The notes under the pieces were generated by a model that searched no databases, was not told where the DNA came from, and saw nothing but the letters and a program-made list of their open reading frames with translations. Shown piece by piece: positions 23,701-31,688 of a stretch of 40,064 bases of DNA. A program made the position numbers and the translations under genes. How positions within the stretch are numbered: position 1 is the stretch's first letter; every line of letters begins with the position of its first letter. Source of the DNA: a virus. The stretch is taken from the IMG/VR virus record IMGVR_UViG_3300020195_000072, positions 1 to 40,064 of that record; one strand, given 5' to 3'.

Positions 23701-23784
23701 CCAATTAGACCCCCCCAGGACAAGGGCAAAAAGGTATAATTTAAGGATGCTTTTCGCCTTCGTAAAGTTAGCCGCCCTAACCAT
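20728..23784 (-). CDS. Tail nozzle/stabilisation propeller protein with signal peptide
   Basis: 1018 residues, start at MVRAANFTK (AAGGA 7 nt before); the frame is open to a GTG at 23880. A signal peptide (SILKLYLFALVLGGSNWAFAA) is followed by the opening typical of P22 gp10-like nozzle propellers (INFGGGVDYSKPCTDIADNAACDAQNM). Propeller repeats run to about residue 440; a carbohydrate-binding-like beta-sandwich at about 450-615 ends with NIDDVRLV; NHL-like propeller repeats follow to the end (NSIFITDPFNHRIVQL; TNIWIADDDGFRIVKL). It would close the tail tube and bind the surface. The signal peptide is very unusual for this class. Confidence 0.75.
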   Translation of the reverse strand: MVRAANFTKAKSILKLYLFALVLGGSNWAFAAGDVTTPINFGGGVDYSKPCTDIADNAACDAQNMIGDLQGAASKRYGGERFIAQAISSHPINSQFWLSIDQGTVAYKALIATTWDRIYKSTGGVLPQWTLLKKNLVGWDQHFSFAVARGKLIMTGDQLTDPPYSYDIVRDSFTELVTVYAGSDSFRLRAKYVIAANNQVIFGNVLDVSDLNGNTTYYGSRIFYSFLNQISSYTLNHQINIRSEDGESLTGMTYSNGKIYAYKDSGVSEISYSNALQATFEGGNIAVQTIVNGFGCIAPRSLQNIGQYDAFLSKGGLIFWDRNQRNSLDLVETLKPFSTNIRTVIESIVKNNTYQNAHLTYYPKKQWLVFGYEDPFKFPQGRSNSVSVYDIRTGQWWPFSGWLAESFVARDAKGDDGVLLYGDSIDGYVYQADLETRIDDARKELVIDNMESMANWTGGTIDNSRVVEGTASIKLTMSALNNFSTSTTRQGMISLGEWADKSKSSTDDKIAFKMHISSHANVKYLRIDLQVGVTVQAFDQFTTSVTISSADFVASSGSWAFVEVPISSFPIPSSWTDATLQESPFAANITYYGLRFVSSATNTTEINIDDVRLVQSAENPIESYFLTKQFNLGQVNNKDYRQVILTRDKTADSSFSIDVFTNFGDFANKLNVNAKIPKEIFVLGYKGTNGITRLNSFDFSVINSTRYPTGNIRDYMTAEADAKYIYAFDKVRYSLNKLDRSSMSVIVSSFGSLGTGTTNFETASEMTLVGTPLNSIFITDPFNHRIVQLKRDGLKYVNSYGELGNGTTNLITPCGITADLTNIWIADDDGFRIVKLNISTYGFVSEKDIDSNTFSDMVLRNDARYLYAAYNKVTDNPLFQDVILEKRNKGDMSLIQRKILRPRNVLTKSTYTLSGDFALLGPYIFIGFTKDVATTGTYYVQKLLKSNFDIIDEYTTTGTQFSVVGDGEAYLPSIEQEKINLNSRDGTYLQLKYYDYTRANTFKLFNYAFALDVKPYEE

Positions 23785-23900
23785 GGGAGCGTCCTTATTC
23801 CGGGGAAAACAGACTGAAATCCCCTTTTGGCAATTCTTGATCCATTTAACGGTCCACATGGTTGTAGGTTCAGTCCTCACGTTTATTTTTTTACAGTTCT

Positions 23901-25658
23901 TTATTTAGGTATGTAATCGACGGGCGAATTTTTGTCCTTTTGCTTCCGATCCCAATTCCCACCTTCCAACCCATCCACAATCTGCTGATATTCCGGATCG
24001 CTGTCCATCAAAAGCCAATGTTGCAAGGCCACCTGTTGCGCTCCGAGTTTCGCGGCTTGTGCAAGTTGAGGCGCGAACCGTCCTAACGCTTTAGGGTTAA
24101 CTTTTAAGATGGTCGGAATAGCGGTGGCTATTTTGTTGCCAACCGATCCCATGACTTGTTTGCTTCCGATATACTTATCAAGAAGGTCGGCTGCTACTTC
24201 CCCGCCTTTGCGGTCGATGTAGGAACCAGCGGTAGCACCAAGTCCGGCTCCCATCATTGCCCCAGGCACAGGAAAGCCAACCGCCCCACCTAAAGCCCCG
24301 CCGATACCAGTTCCCAAAACCGCGCCCGTGTTCACGTTCCGAGATCCGTTTGTCTTTCCACCCGTAAACTCTTGCGCGTACTTCGCATTTTTAACCTTCG
24401 GGCCGATATCAACGCCTGTAATCTTCTTCACGTTTTCCATCACTCGGTCGGTTTCTAACTTGCCTTCCCTTAAAGCTGTGTTGGTTCTGGAATAAGTCGT
24501 ATCAGTAGGCACATATTCCCCACCCTTGATCCGTTTGATCGAAAACTTGCGGGTAAATTCGTTCCTTGATTCAATCGCTTCCTCAACTGGTTTCATGGCT
24601 TTACCGTAAGCCTTGTTGACCTTCTTTAATGCACCGTCAAAACCTGTGCGAAGGTTTACCAAAGCCTTGTCTGTGGCCGTCATCAATTCGGGCGATTCAA
24701 TCACCTTTTTCCAGTTGATTTCTTCGTCCAAATCGTCAATCAAATCGCTCAATTGCTTTTGGCTGACAGTATTTTTGATCTTCTTTAAGTTCTCGGAAAT
24801 CCGACCAATCGCACCCGCCGCGACTTTGCTTTCGTCCGTGTAAACACCGCCCAGCTTCCGACGGGCACTTTTTACGATGTCGAAAATCTCATCTTTTGTT
24901 AAAGCCCCGCCCTTATCGGTTGGTCCTGCTTTCAAATAACGGGAAGTTGAAAGGAGTTCCTTCGCTTTCGCCGATCCTTTCCCGATAATCTTTTTAAACT
25001 TATTCGCCACTTCCGGCATCTCTTCCGCGAGTCCTTCCATGGAAGCTTTCTTGATTGCCGCAGGATTTTTAAGATAGGCCGTGATCGCTTCTTCCGAAGG
25101 TCCGAGAACGGAACCGAAAACCTTCTTTCCTAAATATTTCGCGCCTTCCACGCCTTTCTTCAAAACAGGAGGGGTTATTTTTCCAAGAATTGATCCTGAT
25201 AACGCGCCAATTCCAGTATTAACCGCCGTGCTCGTAAATTCACCTTTTGTTAAATCTGCTTTAGAGTTCCCCAATCCCTGAATCCCGCCCAATACCGCCA
25301 GTTTCGGCAATGTCACGCCTTGCATACCAGGAGCGAAGGAGGTAGCCATTGCGCCACCAATTTCGCCAGCCATATAACTTTTAGGGTTTGCTTGTTCGGC
25401 CCGATCATATTTCTCTCTAAAAACGTCCCGCGCTCTTGCGTAGCTGTCAACGGTCGGGAGTTTTCCAGCCATCAAGTCCCGACCCGTTCCCGCAATCAGT
25501 CCCGCGCCTTCATCGGCCCACCCCATCAACGCGCCTTGAGTGGCACCAGCTGCCGCAGATTTCACTATCGGATAATTAGGAGCCGAGGCCGGAGATGAGG
25601 CATCCTCGGTTTCAACCATGTAAGAACCTTGATCGGTCGTGACTTTGTACTTTGCCAT
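23901..25658 (-). CDS. Large ejection/internal virion protein
   Basis: 585 residues. The N-terminal third (AAAGATQGALMGWADEGAGLIAG, LPTVDSYARARDVFREKY, NPKSYMAGEIGGAMA) is the Gly/Ala-rich membrane-active start common in podovirus ejection proteins. The middle is helical and Lys-rich, followed by another Gly/Ala hydrophobic hairpin (VLGTGIGGALGGAVGFPVPG). Expected to sit in the capsid and enter the host envelope with the DNA. It couples to the upstream gene by TAATG. Confidence 0.75.
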   Translation of the reverse strand: MAKYKVTTDQGSYMVETEDASSPASAPNYPIVKSAAAGATQGALMGWADEGAGLIAGTGRDLMAGKLPTVDSYARARDVFREKYDRAEQANPKSYMAGEIGGAMATSFAPGMQGVTLPKLAVLGGIQGLGNSKADLTKGEFTSTAVNTGIGALSGSILGKITPPVLKKGVEGAKYLGKKVFGSVLGPSEEAITAYLKNPAAIKKASMEGLAEEMPEVANKFKKIIGKGSAKAKELLSTSRYLKAGPTDKGGALTKDEIFDIVKSARRKLGGVYTDESKVAAGAIGRISENLKKIKNTVSQKQLSDLIDDLDEEINWKKVIESPELMTATDKALVNLRTGFDGALKKVNKAYGKAMKPVEEAIESRNEFTRKFSIKRIKGGEYVPTDTTYSRTNTALREGKLETDRVMENVKKITGVDIGPKVKNAKYAQEFTGGKTNGSRNVNTGAVLGTGIGGALGGAVGFPVPGAMMGAGLGATAGSYIDRKGGEVAADLLDKYIGSKQVMGSVGNKIATAIPTILKVNPKALGRFAPQLAQAAKLGAQQVALQHWLLMDSDPEYQQIVDGLEGGNWDRKQKDKNSPVDYIPK

Positions 25659-26602
25659 TAGTCGATTCTCTCCACCTTCAAAACTTTCTGCCCGTTAAAC
25701 AAACCGCCGACAGCAGGGGCGCTTGCGCCGCCAGTAGTCGGAGTTTTTGAGTAGCCTTTTGAACTCAACTGAGTCGCCACGTTCCGTTTGATCTGTTTTA
25801 AGGTCGTAGAAAGTTCGGACTGTCTAGATTTGTCTCGCGTAAACATGGATTTAAGAGAGCCAGGATCAGCGATCATCTTTTGAATTAGTCCCAGATCGGG
25901 ACCATTCAAAACGCCCAGGTTTTTGAGTTCTTTGGCTTCAAGCTGTAAATCTGTTGCTAAAGAGTTCATTGCAGCCCCACTTTCTCCGAAATATTCAAAG
26001 GAACCATGCTTATCAACTAAAGCTTTCATGTCATTGACGCCTTGTTCAAAGTTGTCCAATCGGCCCATAGCTTCGCGAATCTTATCCGCTTCCCTCGGAA
26101 GTGGCGTAATATCATCGCTCAGATTAAACCCAGGAACTTCGAGCTTTTTCCGTTCTTCCATCTTCTTTTGTTCCGGCGTTTGCTTAATGACGGGAGTTCG
26201 TGAAATTTTACCGTTCACGTTCCCCGTAATTTCTCCGTCCGGACCCATGATGTAGGTCGGGACAACGGGTTTCGCGTTAGCCACGCGAATATCGGAAGCC
26301 TCTTTAAGCGGTAGCATGGTCTGCTCTTTTCTCAAGTCGATATCAGCCTGTCCCTGTCTCGACAATAAATCAGATTGCCTTTGAGCATCCAGCTTTTGCG
26401 GATAGAGAGCCATTTCGTCCATCAAATCCTGTTGCTTCCCCTTCCTCTGAGCATCCAGCTTTTGCAGATAGAGAGCCATTTCGTCCATCAAATCCTGTTG
26501 CTTCCCCTTCCTCTGGTACTGATAATTCATGTACTGGCCTAAGAGATCATTTATCCCTTGCAAGCCCCCAGCTGCCCCAGCTAAAATATTGTCGTTTGCC
26601 AT
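25658..26602 (-). CDS. Coiled-coil ejection-type protein with tandem 22-residue repeat
   Basis: 314 residues. The N-terminal part is Gln/Lys-rich helix containing RKGKQQDLMDEMALYLQKLDAQ repeated once with a Leu-Pro change (about residues 33-76). The rest is helical with a polar end. It lies between other internal virion proteins, so a role in the ejected channel is likely. No enzymatic motif. Confidence 0.65.
   Translation of the reverse strand: MANDNILAGAAGGLQGINDLLGQYMNYQYQRKGKQQDLMDEMALYLQKLDAQRKGKQQDLMDEMALYPQKLDAQRQSDLLSRQGQADIDLRKEQTMLPLKEASDIRVANAKPVVPTYIMGPDGEITGNVNGKISRTPVIKQTPEQKKMEERKKLEVPGFNLSDDITPLPREADKIREAMGRLDNFEQGVNDMKALVDKHGSFEYFGESGAAMNSLATDLQLEAKELKNLGVLNGPDLGLIQKMIADPGSLKSMFTRDKSRQSELSTTLKQIKRNVATQLSSKGYSKTPTTGGASAPAVGGLFNGQKVLKVERID
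26382..26513. repeat. 66-bp direct tandem repeat (two copies)
   Basis: Units 26382-26447 and 26448-26513 differ at one base and encode 22 residues each. The near-identity shows a recent duplication inside the ejection-type gene. Confidence 0.9.
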
Positions 26603-26604
26603 CG

Positions 26605-27318
26605 TTATTCTCCCATCCCTGCAAATTTCGATTTCGGTTTGTAATAAGCATCGTAAACAGATTCCGCGTTCCCGCCTTGACCCGCAACGGGAGCTTGAAC
26701 GGTCACAGGAGCTTTCGGTTGGTTCGATTTATGGAGCCCATACGCCAGCGGAGCCTGAACACCTACCCCGATCAATGACGCAATGACGGCTTGCTCGTAA
26801 GGGTCGGAGGTGTTTTGCGAGAATCTATCCGATTGAGCCGCATACGATCGGCTGATATTGTTTCGGTCAATCAAGTTCATTCGTGCGATATCGTTGGATA
26901 TAGCCTGATGGTCTTGCGATTGCTGATTTAAAGCAATCTGACGGGCGTTGGCACTTGCATTGTTCAGGTCTTGTCCAGAGTTCACGAAACTGTCAAAGAG
27001 GGTGTTGTAGCTTAGATTCTGAATCCTCTGCTTTTGAGCCATACGCGCACGGTCTTGAGCTTCCTGGTTTGTACGATCTACGGCCTTTAACCCTTGGCTT
27101 TGCGCTTGAGTGCCAGCTTGAACGATGGAAGGCGATAGCCCATACTGTGCGCCGATGTTTCCAAGGATATCCTGAGCGCCGGACTGGAAGGCGGGTCGGC
27201 CCATCTGGATCATGTCTTCGGATTTCGCTAGTCCAGGCCCAATGGCTTGACCTTGAACCGCTAGTAAGTCGGTTACTTTCTTTTGGCTTGCTTTTAATGC
27301 GTCTGTGTATTCGCTCAT
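26605..27318 (-). CDS. Helical Ala/Gln-rich ejection-type protein
   Basis: 237 residues, Gln-, Ala- and Ser-rich helices (SASANARQIALNQQ-like; DLLAVQGQAIGPGLAKSED) with one hydrophobic stretch late (AVIASLIGVGVQAPLAYGL). The same composition as the 366-residue neighbour. Probably an internal virion protein of the DNA-ejection complex, by position and composition only. Confidence 0.65.
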   Translation of the reverse strand: MSEYTDALKASQKKVTDLLAVQGQAIGPGLAKSEDMIQMGRPAFQSGAQDILGNIGAQYGLSPSIVQAGTQAQSQGLKAVDRTNQEAQDRARMAQKQRIQNLSYNTLFDSFVNSGQDLNNASANARQIALNQQSQDHQAISNDIARMNLIDRNNISRSYAAQSDRFSQNTSDPYEQAVIASLIGVGVQAPLAYGLHKSNQPKAPVTVQAPVAGQGGNAESVYDAYYKPKSKFAGMGE

Positions 27319-28418
27319 TAGTTGACCTCCGAAGGAATGGCGGAGCTTAATGTTTGGTTAGCGACCGCAGCACCAACAGGCCCACCATAGACCGCACCTA
27401 ACGCTGTCCCTCCGGCGATTACTGTGGTTTTAGCTAGGTTGTAAGCAAACTGGTCTTTTACCGCCTTACTTTTCTGATCTGCTTGATTTTGAGATTGCAA
27501 AACTTTGTTTTGGCCCTGTTGGGCTAAGATGTCGTTATTGAGTCGGTTATCAATATTGTTCTGGCTAGTTTGGAATCTTTGCTGTTGACGTTGACCGATA
27601 GCAGCTTGCTCTCCCGCCAACTGACCACTAATGTCTGCCCCTTGCTGAATCAAGTTCTGGTAGGTGGTCTTGTACGACATATCCGCGAAAAATTGGATAT
27701 CGGCTTGCTGTTGCGCGAGCTTTTCGGCTTCAATTTGTCCTTGAGCCGCCGCATACTGAGATCCGATTAACCAGCCTAGCTCGGATTCGGTATCAAGTAA
27801 ACCGCGACCATTCAACGCCGCCGCCGCTTGGGGCGCATAGACTTGCTGAATATAATCTTGAGCGCGATTTTTTTGGCTTTCAGAAAAACGGTTTCTTTCG
27901 GTTTCCAGAGCTTGAGGCGTATTTCCAAGAAATTCATTAAGCTGCGCCTCCTGTTCCGTCTTAAACAATCTTTGATCGTAGAGGTTTTGGGTCGAGGATA
28001 GGTCTTGCTCATAGTCGGGAAGTTCAGAATTGAACCCGCCACCGCTGATCTTGTCGTTTAATTTTTGAAGGAGAGGGTCTATTAAGCTGTCGGCGCGACG
28101 AATGTCTTTAATGGTCTTCGGAATGTCATCGCCGCCACCATAACCGCCTAAATCCGCCAACCCCGTCTTTAGCGTTCCCGTTTGAGCGTAGAAATTCCCC
28201 ATCTGCGCCGAGTACTGATCCGCAATTTTAGGAGGAATCCCGTTTTTAACCAATATCCCGCTGATTTCGTTCTTGAGAGCTAAGGGATCAAATTGCGCTT
28301 TCTGTTTAGAAAGACCGCCTAATGCGTCAAGTCTGGTCTTTAAATCAGAGTCCGAGAACTTTGAGATATCTTTCCCGCGTTGGGAGTCGATCAGCTTCTT
28401 ATATTCAGCGGTTGTCAT
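27318..28418 (-). CDS. Gln-rich ejection-type protein
   Basis: 366 residues: helical and Gln-rich from about residue 150 (RNRFSESQKNRAQDYIQQVY; QQADIQFFADMSYKTTYQN), with a Gly/Ala hydrophobic end (TTVIAGGTALGAVYGGPVG) that could insert in a membrane. First of four such genes between the adaptor and nozzle genes, where T7/P22-type phages place internal core proteins. Confidence 0.7.
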   Translation of the reverse strand: MTTAEYKKLIDSQRGKDISKFSDSDLKTRLDALGGLSKQKAQFDPLALKNEISGILVKNGIPPKIADQYSAQMGNFYAQTGTLKTGLADLGGYGGGDDIPKTIKDIRRADSLIDPLLQKLNDKISGGGFNSELPDYEQDLSSTQNLYDQRLFKTEQEAQLNEFLGNTPQALETERNRFSESQKNRAQDYIQQVYAPQAAAALNGRGLLDTESELGWLIGSQYAAAQGQIEAEKLAQQQADIQFFADMSYKTTYQNLIQQGADISGQLAGEQAAIGQRQQQRFQTSQNNIDNRLNNDILAQQGQNKVLQSQNQADQKSKAVKDQFAYNLAKTTVIAGGTALGAVYGGPVGAAVANQTLSSAIPSEVN

Positions 28419-29428
28419 TGTCCTCTCCCGTTTCCAGCCAACACCCTAGGCGGGAACGTGCGGTAGGGATACCACACGAGATCCGCGTTCTGCTTCAAAG
28501 TGTTGAGCCTTCCTTGAGCCATTAAAATGTTCGCTTGCCAGCCAGGAGCATTGACGCTTCTTTCAAATTCAGCCTTAGCCCAATCCATGAAGGTACGGTC
28601 AAATTTGTTCGATAACTCGTTAGAATCGTTGTCATGGACCATATCGTAAAGGTGGCGGATATAGAAGAAAGGTTGAACCGCTTTTTGACTGGGAGCCGTG
28701 AAGATTTCAGCTTGAATCGGAGATTCGGACTTAATGAAATAAGCTCCACCAGGGAATGTTTCCATAGCTCGGTTGTTCATGGTGATTTGGGTGTCAGAGT
28801 CCACCGTTCTAACGGTGTATTTGTAAGACTGTAAATTGATGAGATCGCCAGGATGGACGTTATCTAGAAAAGAGGTTCCAACACCCGTTAAAATATTTGA
28901 ATCAGCCGTCACCGAAACTGTTCCAGCCGAATAATCGGTATCGTTTAGGTCGTAGCCTTCAATCGTAAATGGAACTTCCATAGCGTCGGACTTTTCGTCA
29001 GGTAGGACTAGCCGGATATCCGAGTTCACGCGGTAAAACCGTTTACGGATCAGGTAGGTGAGTGCGGAAGCCGTCGCTTCCACAATCGGGCTTTGAAGGA
29101 TCAATTGGGTAGCTGAAACGACGTTGATGATCCGATAGTACGCGCTCGTTTGCGAGTGTTGGAAGAATCGGCCAACCATAGCAGAAGTCCAATCGGTTCC
29201 TGAACCGTTCACCGTCCTAGAATCCAGAGTGATTGAAACGGTTCCGCTCGTATGGTTTGGAATCAAAACCAACTCGCCGTATGATTTCAATTCTTTCCAA
29301 TGGTAGGATTTTGAAACGATGATCTTTGCCGCATTGACGGCAAATTTTAGTTTGCCTTCAACGTCAGTATCATCCCGTTTCTTGTTGACGAGAAACGCCA
29401 GTTCCGATATCGCATTTCCAAAAAGCAT
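28415..29428 (-). CDS. Head-tail adaptor/connector candidate
   Basis: 337 residues. An N-terminal helical part (LKFAVNAAKIIVSKSYHWKEL) and C-terminal helical part (KFDRTFMDWAKAEFERSVN) resemble P22 gp4-type adaptors. Between them are two similar beta modules: GTVSITLDSRTVNGSGTDWTSAM...YRIINV and GTVSVTADSNILTGVGTSF...YTVRTV, a duplicated domain. Location between head genes and ejection genes fits a ring under the portal. Confidence 0.65.
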   Translation of the reverse strand: MLFGNAISELAFLVNKKRDDTDVEGKLKFAVNAAKIIVSKSYHWKELKSYGELVLIPNHTSGTVSITLDSRTVNGSGTDWTSAMVGRFFQHSQTSAYYRIINVVSATQLILQSPIVEATASALTYLIRKRFYRVNSDIRLVLPDEKSDAMEVPFTIEGYDLNDTDYSAGTVSVTADSNILTGVGTSFLDNVHPGDLINLQSYKYTVRTVDSDTQITMNNRAMETFPGGAYFIKSESPIQAEIFTAPSQKAVQPFFYIRHLYDMVHDNDSNELSNKFDRTFMDWAKAEFERSVNAPGWQANILMAQGRLNTLKQNADLVWYPYRTFPPRVLAGNGRGQ

Positions 29429-29432
29429 CGGC

Positions 29433-29810
29433 TTAGTACCGACTTTTTTGCCTGATCTTAAACCTCACAATCGCGGGAGTGGTCCCGAGGTTGGATATAT
29501 ACATTCCGGTCGAAAGGTCGAGACCTACAGGAATAACCCTTGCGCTCGATCCTTGCCAGCCTTCGTATTTCTTGATCCCAGGCGTTAAGGTCGAAAGAGC
29601 CGTATCATAGATAGAAATAACGGAATCCGCTGATCCTGCCGACATCACATCAATCAGGTCCACGCTGATGTTTCCAGTTGTGATCTTTACACCATTTTGA
29701 TAAGTAGCTACAACGGTTGAATAAGAGTTTTCCCAAATATCAGCCGCCCCACGTGAAACAATTCCCATCACCATCAACACCGCAACAAATAACAATTTCC
29801 TCAAGGTCAT
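29433..29810 (-). CDS. Small beta protein with signal peptide (head-tail region)
   Basis: About 125 residues. A signal peptide (LRKLLFVAVLMVMGIVSRGAA) is followed by beta-rich sequence (GNISVDLIDVMSAGSADSVI, TPAIVRFKIR). GGGGAGG sits close to the ATG, and a TTG 8 nt after it is an alternative start. The composition resembles the 30177-30674 protein. In a head operon it may be a decoration or connector component, yet it is tagged for export. Confidence 0.6.
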   Translation of the reverse strand: MTLRKLLFVAVLMVMGIVSRGAADIWENSYSTVVATYQNGVKITTGNISVDLIDVMSAGSADSVISIYDTALSTLTPGIKKYEGWQGSSARVIPVGLDLSTGMYISNLGTTPAIVRFKIRQKSRY

Positions 29811-29818
29811 CACCTCCC

Positions 29819-30115
29819 CTAAATTAGCCGTCTGGTCGTCGTCTTAAATGCGGATCGCTCTTCTAAGAATTTGCGCGTGAGTTTCATGCGTTCTATGGGG
29901 TCAGGATTTCTAAAGATGTGCTTGAAAGCTGGGTTCCAGTAAATTGTCGCCGGAATATCAGCCATTGCACCCACGCCTTTATCTTTCGAGAGAGCCTTGC
30001 CATTTGAAAGGCGTTTATCTTTGCAATCCCTGACCACATCACGCACTTCTTTGGTGTCGCAAATCCGAAGGTAACGGTCATCTACCAAGTCTTTTTTAGC
30101 GATTAGAGTTATCAT
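29819..30115 (-). CDS. 98-residue basic protein of the head operon
   Basis: A compact charged protein (LIAKKDLVDDRYLRICDTKEV; RMKLTRKFLEERSAF) without signal peptide or membrane segment. It lies between two signal-peptide genes in the head operon. No family recognised; possibly a head completion protein. Confidence 0.6.
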   Translation of the reverse strand: MITLIAKKDLVDDRYLRICDTKEVRDVVRDCKDKRLSNGKALSKDKGVGAMADIPATIYWNPAFKHIFRNPDPIERMKLTRKFLEERSAFKTTTRRLI

Positions 30116-30133
30116 GGTTTTTTAGAGGTTCCC

Positions 30134-30162
30134 GGCTGGGAGAGCTATTAACTCCCCCAGCC
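30134..30162. repeat. Hairpin between head genes
   Basis: GGCTGGGAGAG (30134-30144) and CTCCCCCAGCC (30152-30162) pair over 11 positions with one mismatch and a 7-nt loop. It lies between the 165-residue signal-peptide gene and the basic protein gene. No T run follows on the minus strand, so it may set mRNA stability after the capsid cistron rather than stop transcription fully. Confidence 0.6.
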
Positions 30163-30176
30163 CAAGAACAAACTAT

Positions 30177-30674
30177 TTACCGCTTGAAGAAGCCGCCAGA
30201 TTTCTTTTTGTAGCCCACCGTTACCACCACGCCAGGGTTAGAACCGTTCGAGTTGTTGTTCACAATGAACAAGGCTAACCCCTTCTCAACACCGCGACCT
30301 GAACCACTAGCATCAGTGAAGTTCAAGGCCGTCACAGGCATTGAGATTGTGTTGGTAGTGTAAGCGATCAGCGGAGGAATTAAGTATTGGCTTACAGGAA
30401 ACCGAGCCAAACTAAACGTCTCGCCAATCAGCAAGTTACCCGCGCCGCTCGCAATGGACGAGAGCGGAACAGTGTCCACCAACACAGCCCATACCGCGCC
30501 GCCTGCGTTCGCAGAGCCAGACCCAATTTGAATTGATGTAATCTCAATGTTGGTTCCGGTCGTGATAAACACACCCGTGGAAGTCGTGGTGAAATAACCG
30601 TCAGCTTTCACCATTCCAACCAAACCCACCAAGCCCAAGAAGGCCGAAACAACAAGAATTTTCATGGTTTTCAT
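30177..30674 (-). CDS. 165-residue beta protein with signal peptide beside the capsid
   Basis: A signal peptide (MKILVVSAFLGLVGLVGMVKA) is followed by beta-sandwich-like sequence (NIEITSIQIGSGSANAGGAVW; GLALFIVNNNSNGSNPGVVV) and a basic end. AAGGAGG stands 9 nt before the ATG. Immediately downstream of the capsid gene is the usual place of decoration proteins. Export would be at odds with cytoplasmic capsid assembly. Confidence 0.65.
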   Translation of the reverse strand: MKTMKILVVSAFLGLVGLVGMVKADGYFTTTSTGVFITTGTNIEITSIQIGSGSANAGGAVWAVLVDTVPLSSIASGAGNLLIGETFSLARFPVSQYLIPPLIAYTTNTISMPVTALNFTDASGSGRGVEKGLALFIVNNNSNGSNPGVVVTVGYKKKSGGFFKR

Positions 30675-30688
30675 GTTATTTTTCCTCC

Positions 30689-31645
30689 TTACAGGGTGTA
30701 ACCGAGTCCGGTCATCTTGCCGGAAGATTCAGGAGCCATAGCCACCAAAGTCAATTCCGTGGCATAGTACCCGCCAAAGAAATCACCCTGAACGGTTTCA
30801 GGTCCAGAAACCCATTTCCATTTCGGTTCACGCAGCCAAGCGGTTTTAAAACGCCCAGCTTCGATCATCAAAAGGACTGAGTATTTGCCATCGCTATCAA
30901 CGAGGAACCGATCGTAATGGATATCCTGAACACCCACCACGGTCTCATACTGGTTAATGACGTTCGTCAACTTTTTGCCGGAATCGGAGATAGGGCGGTT
31001 CACTTGATCCACCCAACCCGCAACAGCGCGTTTCGCCTGAATACCGCAGAACACGTCCAGAGGATAGCCGCCCTGCTTCAAACACTTAGAAGCCAGGTCG
31101 TCATAATAATCTTGACGCAAGGTCACTTCGGGATATTCGCCGGAACCGCAAGCCACCACGTTTTGAGTGAGGAAGGTTTGTGCGCCAGCCGATTGACCCG
31201 CAGTTCCCGTGTTAGGAAGCGGAGCCACAGCGGCGTTAGAAGAAACAAGCGTTGCTTCGATATCATTGGTGAGTTCGTCGAGCTTGTTCTTTTTCTGATT
31301 TTCCAGTTCGCCCATCAACCCGCGACCAATCCCAACCTTATCCACGGCTTCATGAGACAAGTCAACGGAAACTTGTTTCTTGAGCAGTTGGCATTGGTTA
31401 AAAGCTTGAGTGCGAGCCGTCCAGTCAGCAGCCGCGAAAGTCACGGTAAAACCATGAGCTTCCTTGTTGACCGCAGAGGCCGCCGCTAAAGTATCCTTCG
31501 TCCATTCCACTTTCGTGTTCGTCGCGTCCATTCTGCCAACCGCAGCCAAGAAAGGCCGTTCGGTAGGTGAAATGTTGGTAATGGTGTTAATTACCTGTTC
31601 GCGGATTCTGCCCTGTTGCTCTATATTTACGTGAACGTCAGCCAT
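30689..31645 (-). CDS. Major capsid protein, SU10/DUF5309-like
   Basis: 318 residues. The start GRIREQVINTITNISPTERPF and the block RMDATNTKVEWTKDTLAAASA match the pattern of the SU10-type (DUF5309) major head proteins. Later regions (YDDLASKCLKQGGYPLDVFC; FLVDSDGKYSVLLM) also fit a HK97-fold shell protein. Follows the scaffold gene directly. No signal peptide. Confidence 0.8.
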   Translation of the reverse strand: MADVHVNIEQQGRIREQVINTITNISPTERPFLAAVGRMDATNTKVEWTKDTLAAASAVNKEAHGFTVTFAAADWTARTQAFNQCQLLKKQVSVDLSHEAVDKVGIGRGLMGELENQKKNKLDELTNDIEATLVSSNAAVAPLPNTGTAGQSAGAQTFLTQNVVACGSGEYPEVTLRQDYYDDLASKCLKQGGYPLDVFCGIQAKRAVAGWVDQVNRPISDSGKKLTNVINQYETVVGVQDIHYDRFLVDSDGKYSVLLMIEAGRFKTAWLREPKWKWVSGPETVQGDFFGGYYATELTLVAMAPESSGKMTGLGYTL

Positions 31646-31688
31646 CTAAATTTCCTCCCCATTTAAGGTTTGGAAGTATGAAACCCGT

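Noticed and set aside
30917-31489. 190-codon rightward frame inside the capsid gene
   Set aside because: Antisense shadow of a confidently assigned capsid gene.
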